IMG/VR virus record: IMGVR_UViG_3300046744_000457
Location: 1-22,530 of that record
DNA: 22,530 nt
DNA from: a virus
Strand: one strand, 5' to 3'
Part shown: piece by piece, positions 7,531 to 18,200 of the stretch
How the letters are laid out: each line of letters opens with the position of its first letter
How positions within the stretch are numbered: position 1 is the stretch's first letter
Made by a program: the position numbers and the translations under genes
Notes under the pieces: generated by a model
Database searches by the model: none
What the model saw: only the letters and a program-made list of their open reading frames with translations
Told to the model about the DNA's origin: nothing

Positions 7531-9828
7531 TCAATTAAAACAATTTAATATTTTTGATTTAGGAAATTTCCAAATCCAGTTTTGGAAATCTTCTAATCCT
7601 CCAGATAGAGTTACTGTGTCTCCTGTATCTAGCATAGTCATAACAAAAAATAGTCCATAACCTATGTGTTTGTTTATAAAAGGAACAGAAGAAATTTTTA
7701 TAAAGTTAAAGTTACTGTCAAGCATTACTAACCAATGATTATACTTTCTTTCGTTATATATTTTTGTATGTATCGAATATATCAACTTATCTTCTATAAT
7801 TATAGGAGAGGTTGAACCACCGGTTGTAACTTTAGAGAAATACATTTCATCTCTTGGAATGTTGTGTTTGTTGTCTGTATCTTCTTTATGATAAATTTTA
7901 AAGTATAATGTATCCCAATCCTCACATTTGTATATCTGCAAGGTGGGTGTTGTTGAATAAATAAAATAAAGCTCATCATCCTTTTCAAAAAATAACCAAT
8001 TCTTTTCAAAGTAAACCTCTGGTCCAACCCCAAATTTCATCTTGTTATATTCGTCTATAACAACATCTCCTAAAAAAGTATATTGATAATCTAAAATAGC
8101 CATTTTTGTATTAAACTCGCCATCTATATACGCGGCACAAAAGTAATCTTTACCTTTGTATGAAAAATGTCTAAAGTCTTCAAACTTTGCTTTTTTACTG
8201 TATCCTGCTATAGGTAGAATTTTTGAGTTGATAACGTCAAAATCTTTATTAAACAAATACTCTGTTAAACTTCTACAATCACCAATCTCTTTCATAAACA
8301 AAGTCCTTTCTGTATTCTCATCATATCTTGATACACCTTTATATTCATCTCCATAAGGAAAAATTGTAAGGTTGTGTGTGACAGAGGGTCTTGTTAACGT
8401 ATCTAACTTTTTTATGTCTTTGTTTTCTGCTGTTCTCCAAGTGCCCTCAAACATGTGGGTTATATAAATATCATCTCTTGTTACTTCAAAAGGTTTTGAT
8501 GTTTTAAAAGCATTACTATGTATTTGGTTAGAGCCAAAGCGATTTATTGATAGACATACTGATTTATCTTTAGATACATCTTTTGTATAGTCTTGTTTTG
8601 TTCCAAAATAATCTATAACGTGTTTTGTAATTCTACCAGGCCCTGTGTTAACTATAGCACCTCTATCAACTGGGTTGTTCATTATATCTTGTATAACCTG
8701 TAACATAAGAGGATGATGTTTTTTAGAAGCTATTGCCCAGTTACATACGGAAAGAATTTTGTTATCTATTACATAGCCTATACCAAAAAAATTATCTTTA
8801 AAAAAACCTTCTTTAACAACGTTACCTTCTAAACCAAAAATTATATCTTGATAAGTTATCCAATCGTCCAAAGGTTGGTTACAAAAAGTATCTGTATCTA
8901 CATAAACTCCTCCGTTTTCATAAAGATAACAGTACCTAAAAAAATCACTTATCTCTCCTTTACATGAAAGTGTACGGTAAAATTCATCATATGGTGTATT
9001 TTGAAACCATTTCTCCTTTTGTGTTTCATCAAAAAATAAAAATTCATAATCAGGGTTATGTTTTTTAAAACTATCAATCATGTAGTCATTAACACCAAAC
9101 AAATCTAATGCTGTATAGATTATTGTTCTGGGTATCTCTCTAAATATTCTGTGTTTCTCAACGTTATCCCAAAAGTAAGAAGGTAAATTATCTTGTTGCT
9201 TTGTAGGGTATTCACATTTTATGTAATTTTTTTTATTAAAAACTATATGACCATTCTGATGTTGAACAACTAACATATTACTTGTTTTATCTAAACCTAA
9301 CTTAAAATCTTGTTCTGTATCCCTTCCAAGATATTGATTTATAGCTTTACCAAACATAGCAGGGCCTGTGTAATCAAGATAAAACCTTTCCTCTTTACTT
9401 TCAACGTTAGATATAATTTTCTGTATTGCAATTTTAAGAGCAGGATGTCTTGGTGTTGTAGCTATAAAACCATTCCATAACCATTTTTTAGCCATAGGGT
9501 CATCTCTACAAACTATAAGGTTAACGTTTTGATTTAATAGTCCCCCCAGGTCTTCTAATAGTACTGTGTCAATATCTGAATAAACTCCTCCATGAATATA
9601 CAAAGCACACAATCTAAATAAATCAGCTTTGAATGCACCAGGAACAAGGTCTATAAATGCGTTTACTTCTTTATGTGTAAAGTGTTGTTTAATAAATTCA
9701 AGACACTGTTTATCATCGTAAAAATTATAGGTAAAATCTTTTACAACCCATGTTTGCTGAGCTTGTTTCATACCCTCAGGTAATTCAGCTGTTTTAAATG
9801 TTTGAAATATTTTTTTTGGTATTAACAT
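7531..9828 (-). CDS. Dual GT32-type glycosyltransferase with predicted C-terminal beta-propeller, 765 aa
   Basis: Two DXD glycosyltransferase domains of the GT32 (sugar-binding region containing DXD motif) type are visible. The first spans residues ~1-220 (IPKKIFQTF; KADLFRLCALYIHGGVYSDIDT with DXD at D85/D87). The second spans ~230-475 (IPRTIIYT; SDFFRYCYLYENGGVYVDTDT with DXD at D311/D313). Both carry the preceding helix and the GGVY motif, so both are probably active. Residues ~485-765 are rich in repeated Trp/Phe/Tyr strands (for example NWLFFEKDDELYFIYST) that look like a five-bladed propeller of the GH130/GH43 kind; this part is a weaker call. The enzyme would act in the host cytoplasm with nucleotide-sugar donors, adding two sugars of a glycan. 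Its ATG overlaps the FkbM gene's stop by seven bases, so the two are translationally coupled. Confidence 0.8.
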   Translation of the reverse strand: MLIPKKIFQTFKTAELPEGMKQAQQTWVVKDFTYNFYDDKQCLEFIKQHFTHKEVNAFIDLVPGAFKADLFRLCALYIHGGVYSDIDTVLLEDLGGLLNQNVNLIVCRDDPMAKKWLWNGFIATTPRHPALKIAIQKIISNVESKEERFYLDYTGPAMFGKAINQYLGRDTEQDFKLGLDKTSNMLVVQHQNGHIVFNKKNYIKCEYPTKQQDNLPSYFWDNVEKHRIFREIPRTIIYTALDLFGVNDYMIDSFKKHNPDYEFLFFDETQKEKWFQNTPYDEFYRTLSCKGEISDFFRYCYLYENGGVYVDTDTFCNQPLDDWITYQDIIFGLEGNVVKEGFFKDNFFGIGYVIDNKILSVCNWAIASKKHHPLMLQVIQDIMNNPVDRGAIVNTGPGRITKHVIDYFGTKQDYTKDVSKDKSVCLSINRFGSNQIHSNAFKTSKPFEVTRDDIYITHMFEGTWRTAENKDIKKLDTLTRPSVTHNLTIFPYGDEYKGVSRYDENTERTLFMKEIGDCRSLTEYLFNKDFDVINSKILPIAGYSKKAKFEDFRHFSYKGKDYFCAAYIDGEFNTKMAILDYQYTFLGDVVIDEYNKMKFGVGPEVYFEKNWLFFEKDDELYFIYSTTPTLQIYKCEDWDTLYFKIYHKEDTDNKHNIPRDEMYFSKVTTGGSTSPIIIEDKLIYSIHTKIYNERKYNHWLVMLDSNFNFIKISSVPFINKHIGYGLFFVMTMLDTGDTVTLSGGLEDFQNWIWKFPKSKILNCFN

Positions 9829-10508
9829 TTTAATAAATAATCACTATGACTAATTTGTTCAATTGAATAACCTAATTCAATAAAATCTTTATATAAGGTT
9901 TTGGTGTGTTCTAAATTAGCATTTCCGCTATGGTCAGCCCAACATTCTAAAACAATTATTGGTTTATATTTTTTTATTGTATTTAATGCTCCTTCTAATG
10001 CTAAGGGTTCATACCCCTCTATATCTAATTTTATAAAATCTAATTTATTTAATTTTAAATTATCAATTGTAATACATTCAGTTTCTTTATTTGTAGATGT
10101 AGGCATTATGTTTCCCATTGGGTTATTATCTAAACCACTTCCTCCTGGGTTGTTAGAAGTAATCCAATTAAATTTTATTTTATTATTGTTATTTGATAAT
10201 GCTTTATTAAATGTTTTTACATTATTACATTTATTTTCTTTTAAGTTTTTACTTAATAATTCAAATGATGTATCTAAAGGTTCAAAACAATAAAGTTGTT
10301 TACATAATTTTGATAATTTAACACTATGTAAACCGATGTGACATCCTCCTTCAATTACAACCGAATTTTTATTTACATATTTCTCAAATATTTTATGTAA
10401 AAACTCTTCGTATATTTTATTTTTTTTTACAATATTACAAATAAGACAATCATCATATAAATGAAAGTTACAAGATTTATTATTATGATAATTTTCTAAT
10501 TCAAACAT
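9822..10508 (-). CDS. FkbM-family SAM-dependent methyltransferase, 228 aa
   Basis: This is a compact Rossmann-fold methyltransferase. Motif I is VVIEGGCHIGLHSVKLSK (residues ~50-67), the acidic end of strand 2 is CFEPLDTSFELL (74-85), and the family signature is DFIKLDIEGYEPLALEGA (157-174), followed by PIIVLECW. The NPGGSGL loop (120-126) is also typical. FkbM enzymes mostly O-methylate sugar hydroxyls of glycans or natural products. The usual family core is ~150-160 residues and is complete here. The start codon overlaps the GT60 gene's stop by one base (TAATG) and the gene overlaps the GT32 gene by seven bases, so the three form one translational unit. A role in methyl-capping the glycan made by the neighbours is inferred. 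Its composition is especially Asn/Lys-rich and AT-rich compared with the flanking transferases. Confidence 0.85.
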   Translation of the reverse strand: MFELENYHNNKSCNFHLYDDCLICNIVKKNKIYEEFLHKIFEKYVNKNSVVIEGGCHIGLHSVKLSKLCKQLYCFEPLDTSFELLSKNLKENKCNNVKTFNKALSNNNNKIKFNWITSNNPGGSGLDNNPMGNIMPTSTNKETECITIDNLKLNKLDFIKLDIEGYEPLALEGALNTIKKYKPIIVLECWADHSGNANLEHTKTLYKDFIELGYSIEQISHSDYLLKC

Positions 10509-11734
10509 TAAATAGGTATGACTAATCGTTCAGCCCACCCTTTAGATGCTGAATGTGCCCATACAATTATATTAGTTGGTTTTTTAGTATTTGATTCTAC
10601 CGGTATATTAAAATTATCTTTATTTTTTATTAATTGATTTAAATGAGTTATATCTTTTCTATATAATTCTTTTTTCTTTTCATCTTCAAATATTATAGCA
10701 CAAAATGTATAATCATTATATTGAAATTGATTTCCATGTAAATTTAATATATGAGAGAACTTAGGATGATACAATTCATCTTTTTTACCTAATGTTGGTA
10801 TTTGATTATTTAAACATGATTGTCTAATAGCTCTATCACTGAATCTAATTCCACTATATTCTTCGTAATCCTGTAAAGTTCTTTCTTTACCAAGACCATA
10901 AACACCAAAATGTTTCTCATTACAAGGAGTACAAACTTCACCATCTACTCCTAATAGCTGTCTTACCCTACTATGTGTATGTGTGTTTTTTTCTACCCAA
11001 GTTGAATCGTCGTCCCAATGTTTTGTTCTACCTGTTCTTGTGTATTCGTGATAAGCAATTATTTCATTTGGATGAAATAAATCATAGCCATGAGTAAAAG
11101 ACCTAACAGCAAGAGTTATTTCCTCACCGTGAAAATAAAAAGAAGGGTCATGCTGAACCTCTTCTACGTGTTTACCTGTTGTAAAAGCAAAATGTGCTGA
11201 ATAAAATCTTGCCGGTAAAGGTTTGCTTGTATCTTCAATTGTATAAGGAAGGAAAAACACTACACCTTCAGGCGTAAATCTATCAAATTTCATTCCCCAA
11301 ACTTCAGCGTTATCTTTAATGTTAAAATTATTTGGGTCGTATGCTGTTGCGTAAGTAGTAAGCAATGGCTTTTTATGCCCTGCTTCTTGTAGATTCTCAT
11401 ACATTTTAATCAACTTGACATCCCAATGTTTTACAAATCTGTGATGACTATCAAGTTGTAATGTATATTTTTCATTATTATATTCTTGCTGTATTAAATT
11501 ACGTGCCCAACAAGCACCGTTTGTTTCAGTATAAGGTATATCTAATATTTTTACCTTTTTGTCTTTTTTATATTTACCTAAATCATCCCACTTATCTTCT
11601 GTTGAATGTTGCCAGGCAATACATACCATTATATTATTAGGGAATTTTGCGTTGTCAAATAATGAATCTAATGTAGGTACTAATTCTGGGTCACGGTACG
11701 CTGCAATTTGGATGAATATACTGTTTTTGGACAT
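10508..11734 (-). CDS. GT60-type polypeptide GlcNAc-transferase homologue, 408 aa
   Basis: I place the start at the ATG at 11734 (MSKNSIFIQIAAYRDPEL); the frame is open from a TTG two codons earlier. Landmarks match the GlcNAc-transferase family PF11397/GT60: IFIQIAAYRDPELVPTLDSL at the N-terminus, GACWAR (~73-78), YTLQLDSHHRF with the metal/donor-binding DSHH (95-98), and FHGEEITLAVRSFTHGYDLF (~210-230) followed by a conserved His. Characterised GT60 enzymes transfer alpha-GlcNAc to Thr of mucins in Trypanosoma cruzi, or to hydroxyproline of Skp1 in Dictyostelium. Residues beyond ~300 form an extension I do not recognise. The gene lies between two Thr-Pro-rich virion proteins, making their linkers the obvious acceptor candidates. 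Substrate and donor are inference; family membership is strong from the motifs. It is coupled to the FkbM gene by a one-base overlap. Confidence 0.82.
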   Translation of the reverse strand: MSKNSIFIQIAAYRDPELVPTLDSLFDNAKFPNNIMVCIAWQHSTEDKWDDLGKYKKDKKVKILDIPYTETNGACWARNLIQQEYNNEKYTLQLDSHHRFVKHWDVKLIKMYENLQEAGHKKPLLTTYATAYDPNNFNIKDNAEVWGMKFDRFTPEGVVFFLPYTIEDTSKPLPARFYSAHFAFTTGKHVEEVQHDPSFYFHGEEITLAVRSFTHGYDLFHPNEIIAYHEYTRTGRTKHWDDDSTWVEKNTHTHSRVRQLLGVDGEVCTPCNEKHFGVYGLGKERTLQDYEEYSGIRFSDRAIRQSCLNNQIPTLGKKDELYHPKFSHILNLHGNQFQYNDYTFCAIIFEDEKKKELYRKDITHLNQLIKNKDNFNIPVESNTKKPTNIIVWAHSASKGWAERLVIPI

Positions 11735-11799
11735 AGGCAATCTATTAGATTAAATTAAATTTAATTAAATTTATTAATTATAAACGAATTAAAAAAATA
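11735..11799 (-). other. AT-only leader with palindromes before the glycan-enzyme cassette
   Basis: This 65-base gap is almost purely A/T and contains the 14-base palindrome AATTAAATTTAATT. It has no TAnnTTTG box and no G/C-rich terminator stem. It may act only as an unstructured, A/T-rich translation leader for the GT60 gene; a similar A/T-rich leader precedes the gene at 21720. Confidence 0.4.
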
Positions 11800-12234
11800 T
11801 TAAAGGCTGTATAGGGTTTTTAGTTTTTGTATTTTTTGTAAAACCCAATCTTTTTTAATGTCATTGTATATTTTTTCAAGGTGATTTATAGAGGCTTGAG
11901 GTGTAACTATTTTTAAGCCTTGAATAATTGTGTATTCAGTTGTATTGTTGCTAACAAAAACATCTAAATATTTTCTTTTTTTTCTTTCACCACACATTAC
12001 TACAAATTGATTTATAATATTTTTACCCCACACATGTCCTCCATTAATTTCAAGTGGTTTACCTAATTTAGAAATTAAATCTACCGATTCTGGAGTAATA
12101 GATACATCAACCCAGTTTTTATCATAATGCAAATTATAACCATTATAAAACTTAGACCACCCGCCTAAAATAATTACATTTCCACTGAGGTGATTGTTTA
12201 CTTCTTTAATAAAATTTTGCATTTCTAAGGACAT
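11800..12234 (-). CDS. Small protein with possible nucleotidyltransferase fold, 144 aa
   Basis: The visible pattern is [15 protein letters not shown] (residues ~20-34), then WVDVSIT (~41-47), and later KYLDVFVS (~88-95). This resembles minimal nucleotidyltransferase-fold proteins (GG-x-S, hDh, third acidic strand), but the first acidic motif is D-x-S rather than D-x-D, so catalysis is doubtful. I give the ATG at 12234. Alternatives are a TTG at 12243 and an ATG at 12222, the latter only two bases past the stop of the giant tail gene. It lies between that gene and the glycosyltransferases, so it might belong to sugar activation or to the tail module. I cannot decide which. Confidence 0.55.
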   Translation of the reverse strand: MSLEMQNFIKEVNNHLSGNVIILGGWSKFYNGYNLHYDKNWVDVSITPESVDLISKLGKPLEINGGHVWGKNIINQFVVMCGERKKRKYLDVFVSNNTTEYTIIQGLKIVTPQASINHLEKIYNDIKKDWVLQKIQKLKTLYSL

Positions 12235-15200
12235 GATGGACAAGATGTTGGTCCTGCTGTTTTTACACCATTGAAAAATTCATAATAAGTAGAACCATCC
12301 TCTGACACGAAGATTGTACCTCTATCAAGCTCTGTACAACCTAAACCTGAATACAGTCTGGTTGCTGAAGCTACACTGTTAGCGTTAAAGTATTTAATAC
12401 CGCTGCTGTCTGGAGGCACACAACAACCATTATAAAGGCCTGTGGAGAAACCTACTTCAATTGCAATACAAGCTCCAGGCGTTGGCGTAGGTGTAGGGCT
12501 AGGTGTTGGACTCGGAGTCGGAGTCGGTGTCGGGCCATCAGGCGTCGGACTCGGAGTTGGAGTCGGACTCGGAGTTGGAGTCGGACTCGGAGTCGGACTC
12601 GGAGTTGGAGTCGGACTCGGAGTCGGAGTATTTGTAGGCAATACAGGTGGAGTTGACGTTGGTGTAGGTGGTGGAGTAGTACATGAATTACAATCTGTAT
12701 ATTCCGCATTTGCAAGCGTACCTAACGTTCCGGTAGGGTCAACAATTTCATAACAATTTCCATCAGGCATTAATAATACAGTATAAGTTGGGAATGTGTT
12801 TGCAAGTGCTCTACCCACAGTATAATTATTAAACCCACCATCACATCTTGTTATTGTATAGTTATCATAAGATATACCTGGTGTTGGAGTTGGTGTTGGC
12901 GTTCCAGGAGTTGGTGTTGGTGCTCCAGGAGTAGGGCTCGGTGTCGGTGTTGGTGTTGGTGTAACACAAGGTCCTACAAGCGTAACAGTACCACCACCAC
13001 TTGTTACAGTAGGCACCCCTAATGCACATACTGATGCTGAATCACCAGCATCTACACTTTCTGTTTGTGATGCACCACTACAATCAGTATAACTAAAGTT
13101 ACCAACTAAACCTGACGCTGCTTCTAAATCCCATTCATTACAACCTCCAGGCGTCGGGGTTGGTGTTGGAGTTGGCGTTGGAGTTGGAGTAGGGTTAGTA
13201 GCTATACAAGTATCACAATCTGGGTAAACATTAGTATAGTCATTAGCGTTTACAGTTGAACTAGTTTCATCTATCTCGTAACATCTATCGTCAGCCATTA
13301 ATACTATATCACCCGGAGCATCTCCACTAGCATCTGCTACTCTAACATTGATATAAGTTGCACTACCTTGTCCTGGACAAATTGTAACAGTGTAATAATT
13401 ATATCCAAACGTAGGAGTCGGAGTAGGGGTTGGCGTCGGGGTTGGGCTAACCGGAGTAACTGTCGGAGTTGGAGTAACAGTTGGACTACAACTTACTCCA
13501 GTGTTATTTGGCGTAGGACCGTTTACTATAGGTGTTGTTCCGTTTAATACACATACCTCAATATCAAAATCCCCTGGCATTATTCCTGTCTGTGTATTGC
13601 CATTACAATCAACATACGAGTAAGAACATCCACTACTTCCACTTTGACAGGTTAGTTCCCACACGCTACAAGAAGGAGTAGGTGTAGGTGTAGGAACTGG
13701 AGTCGCAGTCGGAGTAGGTGTTGGGGTTGGCGTTGGGGTTGGCGTTGCCGTAGGACAAGGTCCATTTAAAGTAACAGTCCCGTTACCACTTGTTACAGTA
13801 GGAACACCTACAGCACAAACTGGTATTGAATCACCATCTGGTACTGTTTCTGTTTGTGGATTACTAGAGCAATCAGTATAACCAAAAGTACCACCACCAG
13901 TGCCACCTACTAACTCCCATTCGTTACAACCACCTGGTGTAGGTGTTGGAGTAGGTGTTGGTGTGAGCGTTGGTGTTGGATTAGATGTTAAACAAGCAGT
14001 ACAATCTACATAAACATTTATATAGTCGTTAGTATTTGCTGGTGCTGCATCTTCTGTTATCTCATAACATCTACCATCGTTCATTTCTACTATATCTCCT
14101 GATGTTACACCACTTGCAAATGATGCTCTAACACTACTATATAATGTTCCTCCTCCTCCAGAACAAGGAGTAATAATAAAGTAATTATAAGGCACTGGTG
14201 TTGGTGTCGGTGTTAAAGTCGGAGTCGGCGTAGGCGTCTGAGTCGGAGTCGGCGTTGGGCCAGTGGAAGTTGGTGTAGGCGTCGGGGTTGGTGTTGGTGA
14301 TGCTGTAGACCTATAATCCCACACTAAATATAAAATACTTCCGCTTGCTGGCATAGTGAAATCTACCGAATAAATTGTTGGAGCGCCAACTGTAGATATT
14401 GGTGTTGCATCAATTGCTAAAGAGAGTAAACTTGTTATGTCTGTTACATTATTTTGATAAAAAGTGTTTGTTCTTAAATATTTTAATCTATCTGTTGAAG
14501 GGTTAAATACAAAATCATCAAAATTAATTTTGTTTGAAGATACAGTTACAGTAGACCCGTCAGTTGGAAAAACTCCACTTCCCTGTGGTCCAGAAAATAA
14601 CTGGTATTGTGATATAGCAAAGGAAGAAGATGTGCTTGTAAATTCTACTAAATTAGATTCTATAGGTGAAACAGTCACACCGTCAGTCCAACCAAATTCG
14701 TTATGTATGAATTGTCCAGCTTCAAGTGGGTCAGTAACACAAATGTTATATATATTTAATGCGCCTGCTTCTGGACAACTTACATTTATTTGAATAGTAT
14801 CGTTTTGGTCTGAATCTGAGCTAACCACTATTGTAACCTCTTCTACGCTTGGAACATTTTTATCAAGTGTAAAACTACCTGAAGTAGTAACAGAACCTGA
14901 TGTATATGTTACGCCTTTATAAATAGCTTTTATTGTATACCCAATTTGAGATTGAGACCCCTCTGTAATTAGTTGGTTTCCAGATTCATCTGTCATCAAT
15001 ACGCTAGTTTCGCTTTCAATATCTTGCTCTCCTTCTTGTGGGATTACATAACTTACTGTTACAGTTCCTGTTTGCTCAGTAACATCCACACAATAAACAA
15101 AGTCCTGATTAGCTATTATTGTTATATCTTTAGTAACACCACACGCTAAACAAACTGGTATTTCAGGTTTTAATATTGTATTTGAAGTTAATACATACTC

Positions 15201-18200
15201 GTCCATGTAAGGGTCGTAACCTCCTAATTTTTGTGTAGTAAATGCAGAAGTAAATAAATCCCTAAACCAGCTTCTCATCCCGGTTTCAGATATAACTATA
15301 AGTCTTTCGTCTGAAGCTGAACCACCCATCAATTGAAGTACAGCACCTCTTTTAACATCAGTAAAATATTTGTTTTCACCCCAAGCCACAAAACTTTCTG
15401 GGTTATTGCTTATACCATAGTTCTCTATACGTGCTATTTGATTTCCTAAAATTTCTGGGACTGAAGCTACTAAACCTCCTCCAGTTGAGTCAGATATAAT
15501 ATTTTTAGATGCTAATACGTATGATATTTTATCCTCTTGTAAAACTAAGATATCAGTTCTTCTTGCATATAATATTTCAACATCTCCATAACTTTCTTCA
15601 AGTGGTTTAAAATTGGCTAAACCTAAATTAAATTCATTTAATTTATTAACATTAGTTTCATCATTATATACACCACTATAAGTTAAATCAGCAAACCTAA
15701 GAGCTTCTTTATATTCTACGTTAGAAGTTGTAAATACTCTATTACCTAAATTAAAAGATTTACCATTTAAAGCATCTCTTATTTTGTAACTTTCTACACC
15801 ATTTCCAAACGCAAAACAATTAAAAAATTTAGTATTAACTACACCAGCAACACCTGTAGATATATCTTGATTAGTTATGTTACCGCTATGATTACCGTTT
15901 GAATCAATAGAATATGATTCATCGTTTTCATACCACACATCAGGTAATGCTTCTGTTGGTTCTGTTTCAAATACAACGACTGAATCTCTTCTAAACACAG
16001 TAAAAGTAATTTCAACACGAGACCTATATCTACTTCCTGTACTAGCACCTGGACAAGCTTCAGTACCGCTTACAAGTAAAGAATAAGTATTGTTAGTATT
16101 ATTTTCATAAAACCTATAATAGTTATTAAGTAGTAAATCACTTTCCGTCGATGGGCTGTTAAATTCCCCCCCAAATATAGTGTACATTGTTGAATTACCT
16201 AAATTATTTCCTGCGTATCCATTTGTTTCTGGAGTACCTGTAGGTGAACCAGGAACTAAACCTGAAATAACAACGTTTCCTACCGGGTCATCAGGGTTTC
16301 CACTATAAGTAGTAGCATTATTTTCTATCACATATGTTGCATTACTATCAATAAACCATTGATACATATCTGTGTAAGTATCTTGCGCAATAAATTGTTC
16401 TTCTATTACACTTTCTCTTTCTTCACATGGCCCACCCCCACCTGGTCTTCTTTGTTTTATTTTCATTACTATTCTACTTCCGCTAGGCACATTATAATTG
16501 GTGCTTGTACCTCCATCTGTAGTGTAAAAAGGATTTGCTGCAACTGGATTTTCATTAGGATTATCTGCTTTTTGCTGAAAAGTTCCTAAAGAAATTATAT
16601 CACTAGCACTTTCCTCAGTAGAAAAATCTTGAGAATTCATTTTCATATATGTCCCTCCTGGAACAGGATTCCCACTAGCAGGAGTAATAAAGTCCGCAAC
16701 TTGTGTTTGTTTTTCTAAAACAGTTGCAAATACACAAGATTCAACCGGACCGTTTGCATCTCTTTTTACTATTAATCTATCGCCTTCTTCAACTTTAGCA
16801 ATATTATCTCCTTCTAATAATAAAAACGTATTATTGGAATTTGGGTCATTAATGAATATGCTTGAATATATGGTCTCATAAGTAGTTCTATCAGGTTTTA
16901 ACACAAACTTATATCTGGTCGCCCAAGCAGGAGCTCTTTGGGTAGTTGGTATTGTTGCAATAATTTGATTTAAAGTTTGTGAGTTTCTGCAGGGAATATT
17001 TACAGTATTATTATTACTAACTAAAGCTGTCGAAGCCCTGTTAAATTCATCCATGTATACTATACCTAATTCATAACCTCTATTACTATGTAAACTTTGT
17101 AAATCTGCAGTAGCTTGTAATGTAGCGGTAATAGATGTAAAGGTATTGTATGATACAATTAAATTACTTGTTCCTGGTGATGTTTGAATATATTGAGCTA
17201 CAGGAAAAAATAGTTGTATTTCAGTTCCATTTAAAATTGAATTAATTGGTTCACCTTTATTAGTGGATGGAGGAACTGAGCTTGTGCTTGACGTTAACCC
17301 TGTTTGATTTAAAGAGTAACTAACTCCCCCACCTGATAAAGTTGGTGATAAAGAAAAATTAAACGCATCTGTTAACGTTGCACCTAAACCATTTTGAGCA
17401 TCTTCTACAGTCTGAATAGCAGAACTTATTAAACCTAGTTTAGATTGAAAATCTGAGCTATTATATAGAGCTGAAACTGTAGTATAGTTATCAACTAAAA
17501 CATATTGAAAATTAATCAGGGTTTCTCCTTGCAGTTGAGTTGGAGTATCTGTCCCATTATTGTAAGATAAATGTTGATAGGTAAAAGAAAGATTTAAACT
17601 TGCTCCTTGAATTAATTTACTTTCATATCCACCTAAATCAAAAGTAAACCCAGCCGTATTTATGTTTTGATTATTACCAAAAGCTGTATAATTGAATGTC
17701 AATAAATTAGAAGAATTTAAATCTACTCCACTAGCATCTTCAGTGTCTAAAGCAACAGTGTATTGTAAATTTAGTGGTTGATTATTTATGTCAATTAAAT
17801 TATATCCTTCTGTGTAATTACCATAAATCAATCTATTACCCATTAAAGTTTGAGCTTTCGCTAATCTAGGTACATTGTCATATAATCTTAATATTTCTGT
17901 TTCTGGTAATAAAGTGAAAATTTTACTATTAGTGAAAACATAAGTTGCATTAGTGTTATGTGGCCCTAATGATGATTTTTTTATTTTTTCAATAATTTTT
18001 ATTGTAGGGTCGTTAGCCTCTTTAAACAATAAATCTATACCAACTACTAATGAACTTCCCGTATTATATGTAATTTGTACTGCATTTTTGGAATTAACCA
18101 TTCCCTCGTTTAAAAAACTATTTGGAGAAAATTCAAAAAAACTTGGTTGAAAAGCTGGTTCACTAAACTGTGAAACAGCTGAATATTCGCCATTTGAATA

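Noticed and set aside
7521-7544. Hairpin ATTGTTTT/AAAACAAT at the end of the GT32 gene as a terminator
   Set aside because: The stem is nearly all A-T, the loop is 8 bases and no T run follows on the minus strand.
11738-11740. TTG as the start of the GT60 gene
   Set aside because: An ATG two codons later is the more usual start and gives the same N-terminal motif.
12442-12753. Plus-strand Gly-Val-rich and minus-strand Leu/Arg-rich frames over the last TP linker
   Set aside because: These are alternative frames of the same hexamer repeat. Their low-complexity composition follows from the repeat, not from selection.
12471-14300. Repeats with spacers resembling a CRISPR array
   Set aside because: The repeats are degenerate hexamers in frame with a long ORF, the intervening segments encode related Cys modules, and no cas gene is present.
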